From an uncultured bacterium (GTDB taxonomy: Bacteria > Vulcanimicrobiota > CADAWZ01), in assembly GCA_902790465.1 (NCBI GenBank), contig CADASF010000003.1, positions 1 through 60,347 of the forward strand: a stretch of DNA of 60,347 nt. Direction: 5' to 3'. Position 1 is the first letter of the stretch. The number at the start of each line of letters is the position of its first letter. Shown piece after piece: positions 17,118 through 26,443 of this stretch. A program made the translations under genes and the position numbers. The notes below the pieces were generated by a model. That model did not search any database and had not been told where the DNA came from. It saw nothing but the letters and a program-made list of their open reading frames with translations.

Positions 17118-17408
17118 TTACCAAGCTATTTGAAGCCAAGTTCTTCCAACTCTGAATACCTGTCCTTTAGAAAGTCTTGTCTTTCCAGACAAACGACTAT
17201 TGTCAACAAAAGTTCCGTTTGTACTGTTTAAATCTTCAAGAACACATTCATTGTCATTTAAAAAAATCTTTGCATGGTGACGAGATATAAATTTATCAAG
17301 AGACAGTGATAACTCAGAAGAACTATCACGCCCAATGGAAAAAGAATTTCTAAAAGAAAAACTTTCACCATCTGATGGTCCACTCAAAACTTCTATGTTT
17401 ACCTTCAT
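17118..17408 (-). CDS. Small FHA-domain protein
   Basis: 96 residues that are essentially one FHA domain: FSIGRDSSSEL, ISRHHAKI, LEDLNSTNGTFV, which contains the phospho-Thr-binding Arg, Ser and Asn. The frame can start at GTG 17420, but ATG 17408 has TGGAG 6 bases ahead and is preferred. First gene of the operon with the Ser/Thr kinase. As a free-standing FHA protein it probably docks on autophosphorylated kinase or on its substrates. Confidence 0.92.
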   Translation of the reverse strand: MKVNIEVLSGPSDGESFSFRNSFSIGRDSSSELSLSLDKFISRHHAKIFLNDNECVLEDLNSTNGTFVDNSRLSGKTRLSKGQVFRVGRTWLQIAW

Positions 17409-17631
17409 AAAAATCTCCACTAAATAAACACAAATATATTAAATTATCTTTAAACAGAGAAAATAAAAATTCCTTTTATAATATAAAAAATGTGAGTTGA
17501 AAATAACTTAATTTACTGAAAAACAAAAGAAGAAAAATTATATTTTTTCTACTAAATATGTAAAAGGTGTAAAACAATATTTAACGAAGTTAAACAAGAT
17601 ATATATATTTGAAATATATAAGGAGGAAATT

Positions 17632-19749
17632 ATGACCTTCAAAAATTTTATATTTGTCATTTTTATAAGTTCCGCTCTGATGATATTATCAGGTTGTGGT
17701 GGCGGCGGTGGTGGCGGTAGTGCTTCTTCTGGAGGTGGTTTTGGATTTATCCCAACAAATTCTTCAAATACCCCTACAGATTCTGATTCATCTACCTCAA
17801 CAACATCTCAAACTCAAAATGATTCTCCAACTAATCCAGAAAGTAAAATGAGGAAAACATATAACTATTCTATATCTGGAAAAGGTGAAACAAGAAGTAT
17901 TATAATAGATTGTTATAAAAATTGGAAAATAGATACCTCAAAATTGCCTCCTAATATCACAGTAAATCCAACATCTGGAAATGGTACTGGAGAGACATTT
18001 ACAATTACTATCAAAAAAAATACAAAAGATGAAGAACAAAAAATAACTATACCTATAGTTGACAAAGATGGAAAAGCAATTTCAACTATTTCAATTACCC
18101 AACAAATAGATAAGATAAAAGATTGGTTATTTATAAATTACTTTGCATGTGATAATAACCTTGAAGATTTTCACTTTGATTCATTAAATGCTATGGAAAA
18201 AGTTGGATCAGATGAAAATACAAATCTAATAGCATACTATGATATAGGAGATAGATGGTATTTAAAAGGCGGAAAATATGACAGTATTATCCCTGAAGAA
18301 GAATGGCCAGGTGGAGCAAGAGAATTTTATTTGATCAAAGATGATACAAATAAGATAACATCTCCTGTTATAAAATATTATGATGACATATATACAAACT
18401 CTGCACATCCAGACATTTTAGCAGATTTTCTATTGCGTACTATAGAAAATTATCCAGCTGAAAAAATATGTATATCAATAACAGACCATGGTGGAGCATA
18501 TTTAGGTGCAATCCAAGATGAAACAATAGATGACCAATACAATACCAGTTCAACACCCCTTACTGGTCTATACTGGGCTATAAATAAAGTGTATGAAAAA
18601 ACTGGTAAAAAAATAGACTTATTACTTTTTGATGACTGTTTAATGGCAAATTTTGAAGTAGCTTATGAATTTAAAGATAGAGTTTCATATATGGTTGGTT
18701 CTGAAGAACTTTCTCTTGTTTCTATTGTTGACGGCATGAATGGTTCTGTAAATTATTATGGTTTCTTGGCAGAAACAGCAACAAGAGCATCAAGAAATAA
18801 TGTTCTAAACTCTGCAATCAAATCAAGTATAGACATTACAGATTTAAATTCAACTACAACTAATTTAAGCAATCAAATCAAAAAGATACAAAAAGGATTG
18901 AAATCAAAAATCACATCAGATTATGACGGCAAAAAACTTGCAGAAGCCATTTTAAAATCAAATAAAGAAAGAAGAGATAAATTTGTAGCCAAAGAATACA
19001 GATTTACAAATTACAATACCTGTGCAATTATTAATTGCGATAAATGTGATTCTCTAAAAGAAACAATATCTGATTTTGCAAATTATGTACTTAATAATGC
19101 AGATGACACAGATAAATTAGCCGTAAAAAAAGCAACAGGTGATTTAATTGCGACTTATGCAAAAACATCAGACATAAAAGATACTTATGAAAACATATCT
19201 GATTATTATGGTTTTGTTGAACCAAGTGAAGAAAAAGAAATAGTCTATAAACCATTTGGAGAAATATATGGTCCATATTTTCAATCCATAAAACGAAATA
19301 ATGTAGAGTATCTATTGTCTGTTTCAGAAAATTCAATAGCAGACCTTGGATATATGATGAAAAGAATATTTTCTCCAAGTGATGTATATGGAGATGATAT
19401 TCCAAATGAAATATCATCTGCTTCAAACGAATTAAAAACAAAAGCCCAAGCTGTCTATGATGCACTTAAGGAAGTTATTCCAGAAAATTGTTACTATGGA
19501 ACAGAAAAAGTATCTCTTATTATGGGGGATGATAATTATTACCATCCATTTGGATATCACAAATACTCAAATGGATTGAGCATAGCTTGGTTCGTATATA
19601 ATAAAGATGATGTATTCCAAAATTGGGATAAACTTAATACTTTTAACAATCTTATAAAAGATAACAAAAAAGAATATACAATGAAGGGCGGTCCTACATT
19701 CTATAAAGATTGTCCTGAATGGCTCAGAATGCAGGAATCACTATATTAG
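17632..19749 (+). CDS. Lipoprotein clostripain-type cysteine peptidase (C11) with BACON-like domain
   Basis: 705 residues; AAGGAGG ribosome binding site. Lipobox ILSGC (Cys22), then G8 and a Ser/Thr linker. Residues about 78-158 resemble a BACON domain (NYSISGKGETRSI ... ISITQQ), common in gut bacteria. The C11 peptidase spans about 163-690: FACDNNLEDFHFDSLNAMEK, TDHGGAY (His286) and LLFDDCLMANFE (nucleophile Cys336). Clostripains cut after Arg, or Lys, and usually mature by self-cleavage. With the subtilase and BspA proteins this suggests a surface that degrades or senses host or feed protein. Confidence 0.92.
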   Translation: MTFKNFIFVIFISSALMILSGCGGGGGGGSASSGGGFGFIPTNSSNTPTDSDSSTSTTSQTQNDSPTNPESKMRKTYNYSISGKGETRSIIIDCYKNWKIDTSKLPPNITVNPTSGNGTGETFTITIKKNTKDEEQKITIPIVDKDGKAISTISITQQIDKIKDWLFINYFACDNNLEDFHFDSLNAMEKVGSDENTNLIAYYDIGDRWYLKGGKYDSIIPEEEWPGGAREFYLIKDDTNKITSPVIKYYDDIYTNSAHPDILADFLLRTIENYPAEKICISITDHGGAYLGAIQDETIDDQYNTSSTPLTGLYWAINKVYEKTGKKIDLLLFDDCLMANFEVAYEFKDRVSYMVGSEELSLVSIVDGMNGSVNYYGFLAETATRASRNNVLNSAIKSSIDITDLNSTTTNLSNQIKKIQKGLKSKITSDYDGKKLAEAILKSNKERRDKFVAKEYRFTNYNTCAIINCDKCDSLKETISDFANYVLNNADDTDKLAVKKATGDLIATYAKTSDIKDTYENISDYYGFVEPSEEKEIVYKPFGEIYGPYFQSIKRNNVEYLLSVSENSIADLGYMMKRIFSPSDVYGDDIPNEISSASNELKTKAQAVYDALKEVIPENCYYGTEKVSLIMGDDNYYHPFGYHKYSNGLSIAWFVYNKDDVFQNWDKLNTFNNLIKDNKKEYTMKGGPTFYKDCPEWLRMQESLY

Positions 19750-19784
19750 ACTAAATTTGTTGTAATAGCCTAAAAGATTAATTA

Positions 19785-19844
19785 GGGGCTGTGAAACAAG
19801 TAAATTTACAAAAATTATATAAAAAATACTTTTTTCACACCCCC
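19785..19844. repeat. Imperfect inverted repeat between the clostripain and sensor genes
   Basis: GGGGCTGTGAAA (19785-19796) pairs with TTTCACACCCCC (19833-19844), with one mismatch. There is no T run after it. GGCTGTGAAAAAA-type words also occur at 9634 and 52560, so it may belong to a dispersed family. Confidence 0.4.
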
Positions 19845-19869
19845 TATAAAATATGGAGCAGAATAAAAG

Positions 19870-21498
19870 TTGAGAAATAAAACAGAATCAAACAACATCA
19901 AAAAGAAAAATTTACTTCTGATATTACTATCACTGATTATTTTCATCATTGGAATAGGAATGTTTGGAATACTGAAAATGATAAATGCAAGAGGCTATTC
20001 AACCGCAATATCTGCTATGACAGCCGAAACAGCAGAAGTAAATCAAATGATGGAAGGTTGTTTAAAACCAACAACAGATTTACTTTCTACTGTCAATAAA
20101 TGGTATGACAATGATTTAATATCAATAGATAATGATGAAAATTTTGCTTCGATATTGATTCCAATTTTATCACAATATCCTCAAATGAATGGTTTTATAA
20201 TGCTCGATTCACAAGAGCAACTATTCATGGTTATAAAAAACGATCTAAATTGGAGAAGTTATACAATAAAAAATTCAATAGTAAGCATAGACCAAGATAA
20301 CTCTTGCAAAATAACAGATTTTGATCAAAATGGCAAAATGTTGTCTTCATATATGAAAATAATACCACAAGATTTAAGAGATATAATAGAATTTCCAGAT
20401 AACCACTTAGAAAATTATGAAAAAAAGATAAGTTGGGAAGTTGCAAGAGCAAATCAAGCAATAGATTTAAGAAGAATTGTATTTTCTCAACAATGGTTTG
20501 GAAAAAGAAAAGTAATAAAAGCCTCAATATCCTTTAGGCTAACAGATGTCATATCAAAATTTTCATCAATACCATTTTCTGAACATTTCCAAATATTTAT
20601 GACAAATCAATTAGGAGAACAAATAAACATATTTTCGGGAAGCAAAGTTCCAGAAGATATAGTAAAAGATTCTGAAAAAGCCATAAATAAAGATTGGAAT
20701 GAAAGAGGCAAAAAATTATCTACCCCTGTAAGACTTGCAGATTTAGGGCTTTTGTACTATATACAACCTTTTTCAGGTGATAAATCTCTTTATTTAGGAA
20801 TCATTTTATATGAACAACTTATGAAAGAACGAGTAACATCGAGTTTATCAATCTTCAATACAATTTCTTTTATAATAACTGGAATTGGTCTTGTAATGTT
20901 TTTTATGAGTATCATAATTTCAAGAAAAGAAGAAAAACAATTAGGACTTTATTCATTACCAAAAAATGAAGAAGAATGGAAAAAACTAATATCAAATGGT
21001 GAAAATGAAAATTTAGAGTTTAAATCATCTATGAGATGGGATATGGTCAAGGAGTGTAAAAATACTGTTCTTGAAAATGTGATAATAAAAACAATTGGAG
21101 CATTTTCAAATAGTGAAGGTGGAATTTTAGCTATAGGCATTGACGATAATGGAACTGTTCTTGGATTGGAAAAAGATTATTCAACGCTACAAAAACAAAA
21201 TAAGGACGGATTCGAACTTCATTTAAGAGAATTGTTAAATGGTGCTTGCGGAATCAGTAATACTGCAAAAAATATCAAAATGGAATTTCCAATTTTAGAT
21301 GAAAAAGAGATATGTGTTGTTATTGTTTATCCTTCTTCAGCTCCAGTTTATACAAAAATTGTCGATCCCAAAAAAGGAAAGACAGAAAAATTTTACATAA
21401 GAAGTGGAAATTCTTCAAGAGAACTTGAACAAATATCAGATGTTACGGGATATATAATATCTCATTTCAAAAACAAGAAAAACTTGTATCAAGAATAA
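19870..21498 (+). CDS. Membrane sensor fused to a Schlafen AlbA_2 domain
   Basis: 542 residues. The start is TTG (GGAG at 19855). Transmembrane helix at about 14-36, an extracytoplasmic region at about 37-318 (FIMLDSQEQLFMVIK suggests a Cache/PAS-like sensor), second helix at about 322-346, then cytoplasm. The C-terminal domain (about 365-530) is AlbA_2: NENLEFKSSMRWD, IKTIGAFSNSEGGILAIGID, NGTVLGLEKDY. AlbA_2 domains are usually found in soluble transcription regulators or RNA/DNA-acting proteins; placing one behind a two-helix receptor suggests ligand-gated control. No kinase or HAMP domain is visible. Single-gene unit with its own terminator. Confidence 0.85.
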   Translation: MRNKTESNNIKKKNLLLILLSLIIFIIGIGMFGILKMINARGYSTAISAMTAETAEVNQMMEGCLKPTTDLLSTVNKWYDNDLISIDNDENFASILIPILSQYPQMNGFIMLDSQEQLFMVIKNDLNWRSYTIKNSIVSIDQDNSCKITDFDQNGKMLSSYMKIIPQDLRDIIEFPDNHLENYEKKISWEVARANQAIDLRRIVFSQQWFGKRKVIKASISFRLTDVISKFSSIPFSEHFQIFMTNQLGEQINIFSGSKVPEDIVKDSEKAINKDWNERGKKLSTPVRLADLGLLYYIQPFSGDKSLYLGIILYEQLMKERVTSSLSIFNTISFIITGIGLVMFFMSIIISRKEEKQLGLYSLPKNEEEWKKLISNGENENLEFKSSMRWDMVKECKNTVLENVIIKTIGAFSNSEGGILAIGIDDNGTVLGLEKDYSTLQKQNKDGFELHLRELLNGACGISNTAKNIKMEFPILDEKEICVVIVYPSSAPVYTKIVDPKKGKTEKFYIRSGNSSRELEQISDVTGYIISHFKNKKNLYQE

Positions 21499-21512
21499 TG
21501 TTATATGTATTT

Positions 21513-21556
21513 AATAGACATTTGTAAATAAAAATTTACAAATGTCTATTTTTTTT
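21513..21556 (+). terminator. Terminator after the sensor gene
   Basis: Perfect 17-bp stem (AATAGACATTTGTAAAT / ATTTACAAATGTCTATT) with a 4-base loop, then T8. Confidence 0.92.
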
Positions 21557-21599
21557 AAAAAATGTCCATTTTTTTTAATTTATTTAACAAAAAATAACA

Positions 21600-21628
21600 T
21601 TGAAAATCGCTGTAATATAAACTATAAT
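21600..21628 (+). promoter_or_regulatory. Strong sigma-70-like promoter of the giant BspA lipoprotein
   Basis: TTGAAA (21600-21605), 17-base spacer, TATAAT (21623-21628): the best promoter in the window. The leader is about 40 bases, with AAGGAG at 21663-21668. Confidence 0.75.
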
Positions 21629-21673
21629 TTAAAATAGCCAATTTTCTAATATTTTTTTATGAAAGGAGAAACC

Positions 21674-24600
21674 ATGAAAAATTTTGCAAAATGTGCTTTG
21701 TTATTCACATGCCTATTTTTATTCGCAATCATTACTTCGGCATGTGGCGGTGGTGGTGGCGGAGACAGCTATTATCCAATGAGCTTCGTCACGAATACAG
21801 GTGGAGGAACAGGAAGTAATGTTCCTGGTGGTAGTGGTACATTTACAACAAATGGAACAACTACAATAGAAGGTGGTCAGTATGTCATAAATAACACCAA
21901 TAAAGTCATCTATCTCTCAAAAAACGCATTCACTCTTGAAAAGAACCAAAAAGATAATGTAATAGCCTATATAGATGGCAAAGACATTACAAATGAAGCG
22001 ACATTTACAGTTCTTCAACAGACAATAGGAAAAGGAAATGTTGCAACAGTCGTAAAAGGTCTCATAACTGCAATACAAAATGGAACTGTAACAATTCGTG
22101 TATCATATCCTGATGCCATGGATGCAGTTTTTGTAGTTACAGTTGCAGACCCTGATCTCCCATATATAGAAGCCTCAAAAAGTCAAATTTATCTTGACAT
22201 GGAAAAAAGCACTCCAGATGATCAAAAATTTGTTTTAACTCTAAATGGTGCAGATGTTACAGCAATAGCCCAATATGATTCAAGTGACAAAAATGTATTT
22301 ACAGTTGATTCAAATGGATTTATCACACCAGTAGGTGAAGGAGATGCAAATCTTATTGCAAAAGTTCCAGGTGCAAATGATTTATTACTCCCTGTCAAAA
22401 TTCACAACCCAGCAGATCACAGAATCGTTATAAATCCTGAATCACTCGTCATGTATGTTGGTGAAACAGGAAATATAAAAGTTATGGTTGGCAAAAAAGA
22501 TGTAACAACAAACACTCAAATTTGCCACTTTAGTACCGATAGCAGTATCCTAACTGTAAATGATAACGGACTTATAACAGCAAATGAAGAAGGTACAGCA
22601 ACATTACACATAAAAGTAGATAATACAGAAGCTGACAAAGATGTCCCTGTTACAATAAAACCAGAAGAAGAATTTGTACTTCCTCAGATTGAGCCTGTTG
22701 TATTACTTCCTGGAAACAGTCAACAATTACATATCTATGTCGAAGGAAGAGATATTGCTCCATATTGTGACTTCGAAAGTAACAACACAAACATAGCAAC
22801 TGTTGATGAAGGCGGAAATGTCCATATTGTTGGTATTGGTGACACAACTATAAGCTACACCTACAACGGTCAAGTAGAAAATGTTCAAATCAAAGGTGAC
22901 AATACAGTACAAAATACAACAACTTCAGTAACAGGTCAACCTGTAACTGTCAATTCTTCAATCTATACCCCAGAACAAGCAGCACAGACAATTCAATACA
23001 TAAAAGACACTGGTCTTATTGCCGATGAAAGTGTACTTGACGGTGTTGACGAAGTCGTTGAACTAGATAAAACTACAGATGTAACAAGTATTACAATAAC
23101 TCTCAATGGCAAAGAAGGCAAAAAAGTTGCCGTTGTTACAAGAGAAACTGGTGAATTGACATATTTGACGACAGAAGAAGTCGGAGAAGATGGAACAATC
23201 ACTTTCAATGTTGAAGAAAAAACAACAGAACTTAAAATCGACAAAGAAAATGTTTATTTGCTTGTAGGCAACACAGAGACAATAGTAATCAAAGTAAATG
23301 CAACAACTGTAACAAGTTCTGTTACATACGAAGTTATGAACCCATCTGTATGCAGTATTGATAGAAATGGAAAAATAACAGCACTTGGCTCAGGCACAAC
23401 AAGAATAAGATGTCACTATGATGGTACAAAAGAAGACAAATTTATAAATGTTACAGTAGATGGTGACGAAACAAAAGTTACTTTAAATGACAATGTATTA
23501 AACCAACTCTATGAAATTGGCAAGGTTGCATACAATGCAAGTAACAAAACTCAACTTACAGTTCTCAATATTCCTGCAATATACACATATAATGGTGGAG
23601 ACTACAAAATCATAGGAATTGCTGACGGTGAGTTTGATTCTTGTTTACACTTGACAACAGTAAATATGCCTTCAAGCATACAAACTATTGGATATAATGC
23701 ATTTAGCAACTGTACCTCTCTAACCAATCTCACAATAGGTGAAGGTGTTACATCTATTGGCTATGGAGCCTTTTATAATTGTACAAATTTAGAAGAAGTA
23801 ACAATACCTGACAGTGTTGTTACAATAGGTTCTGGAAACACAAATAATGGTGCTTTCCAAAACTGTACAAAACTCCAAACAGTTACAATTGGAAATCAGG
23901 TTACACATATATATGGAAATACATTTAGGGGTTGTAGCATGCTCAGCGATGTTACAATAGGACCTAAAGTTACATATATTGAACATGGAGCTTTTGCATA
24001 TTGTACTTCTTTAACAAGTATCATAATTCCTGACAATGTCAGAACACTTGCTCCAAGAAGCAGAGGCTGGGATAGTTGGAATAATAGAAGAACTTCAGTA
24101 GGAGTATTTGAAGGTTGCATAAATCTTAAAAATATTACCCTTGGAGAATATCTAGAGACAATAGGCTATGATGTATTTAAAGATTGTACAGCATTAAAAA
24201 CAATAGTTATACCTAACAGAGTTATATATGTAAGTGATAGCTCATTCTATAACTGTACAAAATTGGCTAACTTAACATTAGGAACCAGTGTAAAATATAT
24301 AGAAGGCTCTGCATTCTATGGTTGTACAGATTTGACAAAAGTTAATATTCCAAACAGTGTAATAACTATTGACAGCTCTGCATTTTACGGTTGTACAAAT
24401 TTAGCAATACTCAATCTTGGAACTAATGTACAAAATATAAACACTTCTGCTTTCCAAAATTGCAATGCATTGAGAAATCTTGTAATTCCAGACAGTGTAA
24501 AATCAATAAGCAATTCTGCTTTCAGAGGTTGTAGCAATATAAGTAACTTGACAATAGGTGCAAATGTTACAAGTATTGGAGAATATGCCTTCTATGGAGA

Positions 24601-26197
24601 TACTAAATTGACAGCTGTTACAATTCCACAAAATGTTACAAGTATTGGACAATATGCTTTCAGTAATTGTGTTAATTTGTCAAACTTCACATTTACAGGA
24701 AATGTTTCAAGTATTGGAACAAATGCACTAAACACAGGCTGTAACATAGATGTAACATTCACAGACGATGTAACATATATCGGAAGCTCAATGTTCAGTG
24801 GAAACACAACACTCAGAAGCATAAATCTTCCTTCAACACTCAAAACAATCAATGATAGTGCATTTAGTGGTTGTACAGGTCTTACAAATGTAACAATTCT
24901 TCAAAACAGTGTAATAACTATTGGAAGCAATGCATTTAATGGTTGCACAAATCTTGTAAATATAACAATTCCAGAAGGTGTTGTAAATATAAATAGTTCT
25001 GCATTTTATAATTGCAAAAACCTTCCTTCAGTTACAATTCCTAACAGTGTAACAAGTATTGGACAAAGTGCATTTGAAAATTGTACAGAACTCACACAAG
25101 TAGATATTGGAGAAGGTGTTACTTATATTGCACCTTATGCATTTAAATCTTGTACTAAACTCATATATCTAAACCTCGGACAAAACATAAGTAATATAGA
25201 TGTACAAGCTTTCCAAGGTTGCACTTCTTTAACAAAACTTGTAATACCTGACAGTGTTAGAATATTAGGAAATACAAACTGGGATAGTTGGAATAATAGA
25301 CCTAATTCTACAGGTCCATTCTATGGTTGCACACAATTGACAGATATAACAATAGGACAAAATGTTGAAACAATTGGACATTATACATTTGCTGACTGTC
25401 CACATCTAACAAGAATAACTATACCAAGCAAAGTTACAACAATAGGATGGTATATTTTCTCTGGAGATACATCATTAAAATATGTAACTATTGAAGGAAA
25501 TATAGACCAATCACTGACAAATAATAAAACATTCAACAGTGGAGCTTCAGAACTTCACATAACACTTACAAATACAGTTACACAGATTCAAACTGAAGCA
25601 TTTAGAAACTTAACTGTATTAAAAACAATAAGTATTCCAAATACTGTTACAAACATCAGAACAGAAGCATTCAATGGTTGTACAGGATTGACACAAATTG
25701 TAATTCCTAATAGTGTTACAAGCATAGCTGAAAAAACATTCTACAATTGTACAAATTTAGAAAATGTTACTATTGGAAACCAAGTTGCAACAATCGGATA
25801 TGGTGCTTTCTCTAAATGTGAAAAATTAACAGAAATCACAATTCCTAACAGCGTAACAAATATAGCTGGTCCAAGTTCAACAAGTGGAATCGGTGCATTC
25901 CAAGACTGTACAGGATTAAAGACTGTTAATATCAACCCAGATTCATCTACACTTACACTTATCGGAATGAATGCCTTCAAAGGATGTACTGCTTTAGAGA
26001 CAATAACAGTTCCTAAAACAGTAACAGACATAGGTCAACATGCATTCTACAACTGTAGTGCACTTACTGAATTGCTAATACCTGATACAGTCGTAGTAAT
26101 TGGAACAGATGCCTTCTACAATGTACCACATGTCACATATTATGGAAATGACTCTGATGCAAATGATTGGGGAGCTGTTTCAATAACTAAACAATAA
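21674..26197 (+). CDS. Giant BspA-type surface lipoprotein (1507 residues)
   Basis: ATG 21674 is chosen over 21659 because AAAGGAG lies between them, 5 bases before it. Lipobox ITSAC (Cys24), then Gly6. Residues about 55-410 and about 535-610 contain Big2-like Ig repeats (SKNAFTLEKNQKDNVIAYID, GLITANEEGTATLHI, GKITALGSGTTRI). A Val/Thr-rich non-repeat section lies between. From about 640 to 1495 there are more than 30 BspA leucine-rich repeats (SIQTIGYNAFSNCTSL type). Two repeats carry the same extra loop, WDSWNNR (DNA 24067-24087 and 25279-25299 identical), suggesting an internal duplication. It ends with NDWGAVS. Predicted large surface adhesin with its own strong promoter and terminator. 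Confidence 0.93.
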   Translation: MKNFAKCALLFTCLFLFAIITSACGGGGGGDSYYPMSFVTNTGGGTGSNVPGGSGTFTTNGTTTIEGGQYVINNTNKVIYLSKNAFTLEKNQKDNVIAYIDGKDITNEATFTVLQQTIGKGNVATVVKGLITAIQNGTVTIRVSYPDAMDAVFVVTVADPDLPYIEASKSQIYLDMEKSTPDDQKFVLTLNGADVTAIAQYDSSDKNVFTVDSNGFITPVGEGDANLIAKVPGANDLLLPVKIHNPADHRIVINPESLVMYVGETGNIKVMVGKKDVTTNTQICHFSTDSSILTVNDNGLITANEEGTATLHIKVDNTEADKDVPVTIKPEEEFVLPQIEPVVLLPGNSQQLHIYVEGRDIAPYCDFESNNTNIATVDEGGNVHIVGIGDTTISYTYNGQVENVQIKGDNTVQNTTTSVTGQPVTVNSSIYTPEQAAQTIQYIKDTGLIADESVLDGVDEVVELDKTTDVTSITITLNGKEGKKVAVVTRETGELTYLTTEEVGEDGTITFNVEEKTTELKIDKENVYLLVGNTETIVIKVNATTVTSSVTYEVMNPSVCSIDRNGKITALGSGTTRIRCHYDGTKEDKFINVTVDGDETKVTLNDNVLNQLYEIGKVAYNASNKTQLTVLNIPAIYTYNGGDYKIIGIADGEFDSCLHLTTVNMPSSIQTIGYNAFSNCTSLTNLTIGEGVTSIGYGAFYNCTNLEEVTIPDSVVTIGSGNTNNGAFQNCTKLQTVTIGNQVTHIYGNTFRGCSMLSDVTIGPKVTYIEHGAFAYCTSLTSIIIPDNVRTLAPRSRGWDSWNNRRTSVGVFEGCINLKNITLGEYLETIGYDVFKDCTALKTIVIPNRVIYVSDSSFYNCTKLANLTLGTSVKYIEGSAFYGCTDLTKVNIPNSVITIDSSAFYGCTNLAILNLGTNVQNINTSAFQNCNALRNLVIPDSVKSISNSAFRGCSNISNLTIGANVTSIGEYAFYGDTKLTAVTIPQNVTSIGQYAFSNCVNLSNFTFTGNVSSIGTNALNTGCNIDVTFTDDVTYIGSSMFSGNTTLRSINLPSTLKTINDSAFSGCTGLTNVTILQNSVITIGSNAFNGCTNLVNITIPEGVVNINSSAFYNCKNLPSVTIPNSVTSIGQSAFENCTELTQVDIGEGVTYIAPYAFKSCTKLIYLNLGQNISNIDVQAFQGCTSLTKLVIPDSVRILGNTNWDSWNNRPNSTGPFYGCTQLTDITIGQNVETIGHYTFADCPHLTRITIPSKVTTIGWYIFSGDTSLKYVTIEGNIDQSLTNNKTFNSGASELHITLTNTVTQIQTEAFRNLTVLKTISIPNTVTNIRTEAFNGCTGLTQIVIPNSVTSIAEKTFYNCTNLENVTIGNQVATIGYGAFSKCEKLTEITIPNSVTNIAGPSSTSGIGAFQDCTGLKTVNINPDSSTLTLIGMNAFKGCTALETITVPKTVTDIGQHAFYNCSALTELLIPDTVVVIGTDAFYNVPHVTYYGNDSDANDWGAVSITKQ

Positions 26198-26215
26198 CTA
26201 AATAAACTTCAATCT

Positions 26216-26262
26216 ATCCTCTGTTTTGGGTAATTCACTTACCTCAAAGCAGAGGATTTTTT
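26216..26262 (+). terminator. Terminator after the giant BspA gene
   Basis: ATCCTCTG (26216-26223) pairs with CAGAGGAT (26250-26257), followed by a T run; an inner GGTAA...TTACC hairpin adds to it. Confidence 0.85.
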
Positions 26263-26361
26263 ATTTATCAAAATACACAATAAAAAAAATATTAAGGCGA
26301 GTTTGTAAACTAATTTTAACATTTTTTTTACATTTTTTACTTTCCATAATCATATTTTATG

Positions 26362-26370
26362 TGGTATAAT
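26362..26370 (+). promoter_or_regulatory. Extended -10 promoter of the amylase gene
   Basis: TGG directly before TATAAT (26365-26370) is an extended -10; no good -35 is seen. GGAGG at 26429-26433 is the ribosome binding site for ATG 26444. Confidence 0.55.
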
Positions 26371-26443
26371 AGCAAAAGAAATTTTGAAGTATCAAATATC
26401 AAAGATAACTTTTTTATATATATTTTTTGGAGGTTCATTAGAT

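Noticed and set aside
26384-26443. Longer N-terminus of the amylase as a signal peptide
   Set aside because: ATG 26384 has no ribosome site and lies only 14 bases after the -10; GGAGG before ATG 26444 decides the start. The extra residues would not form a proper cleavage site.
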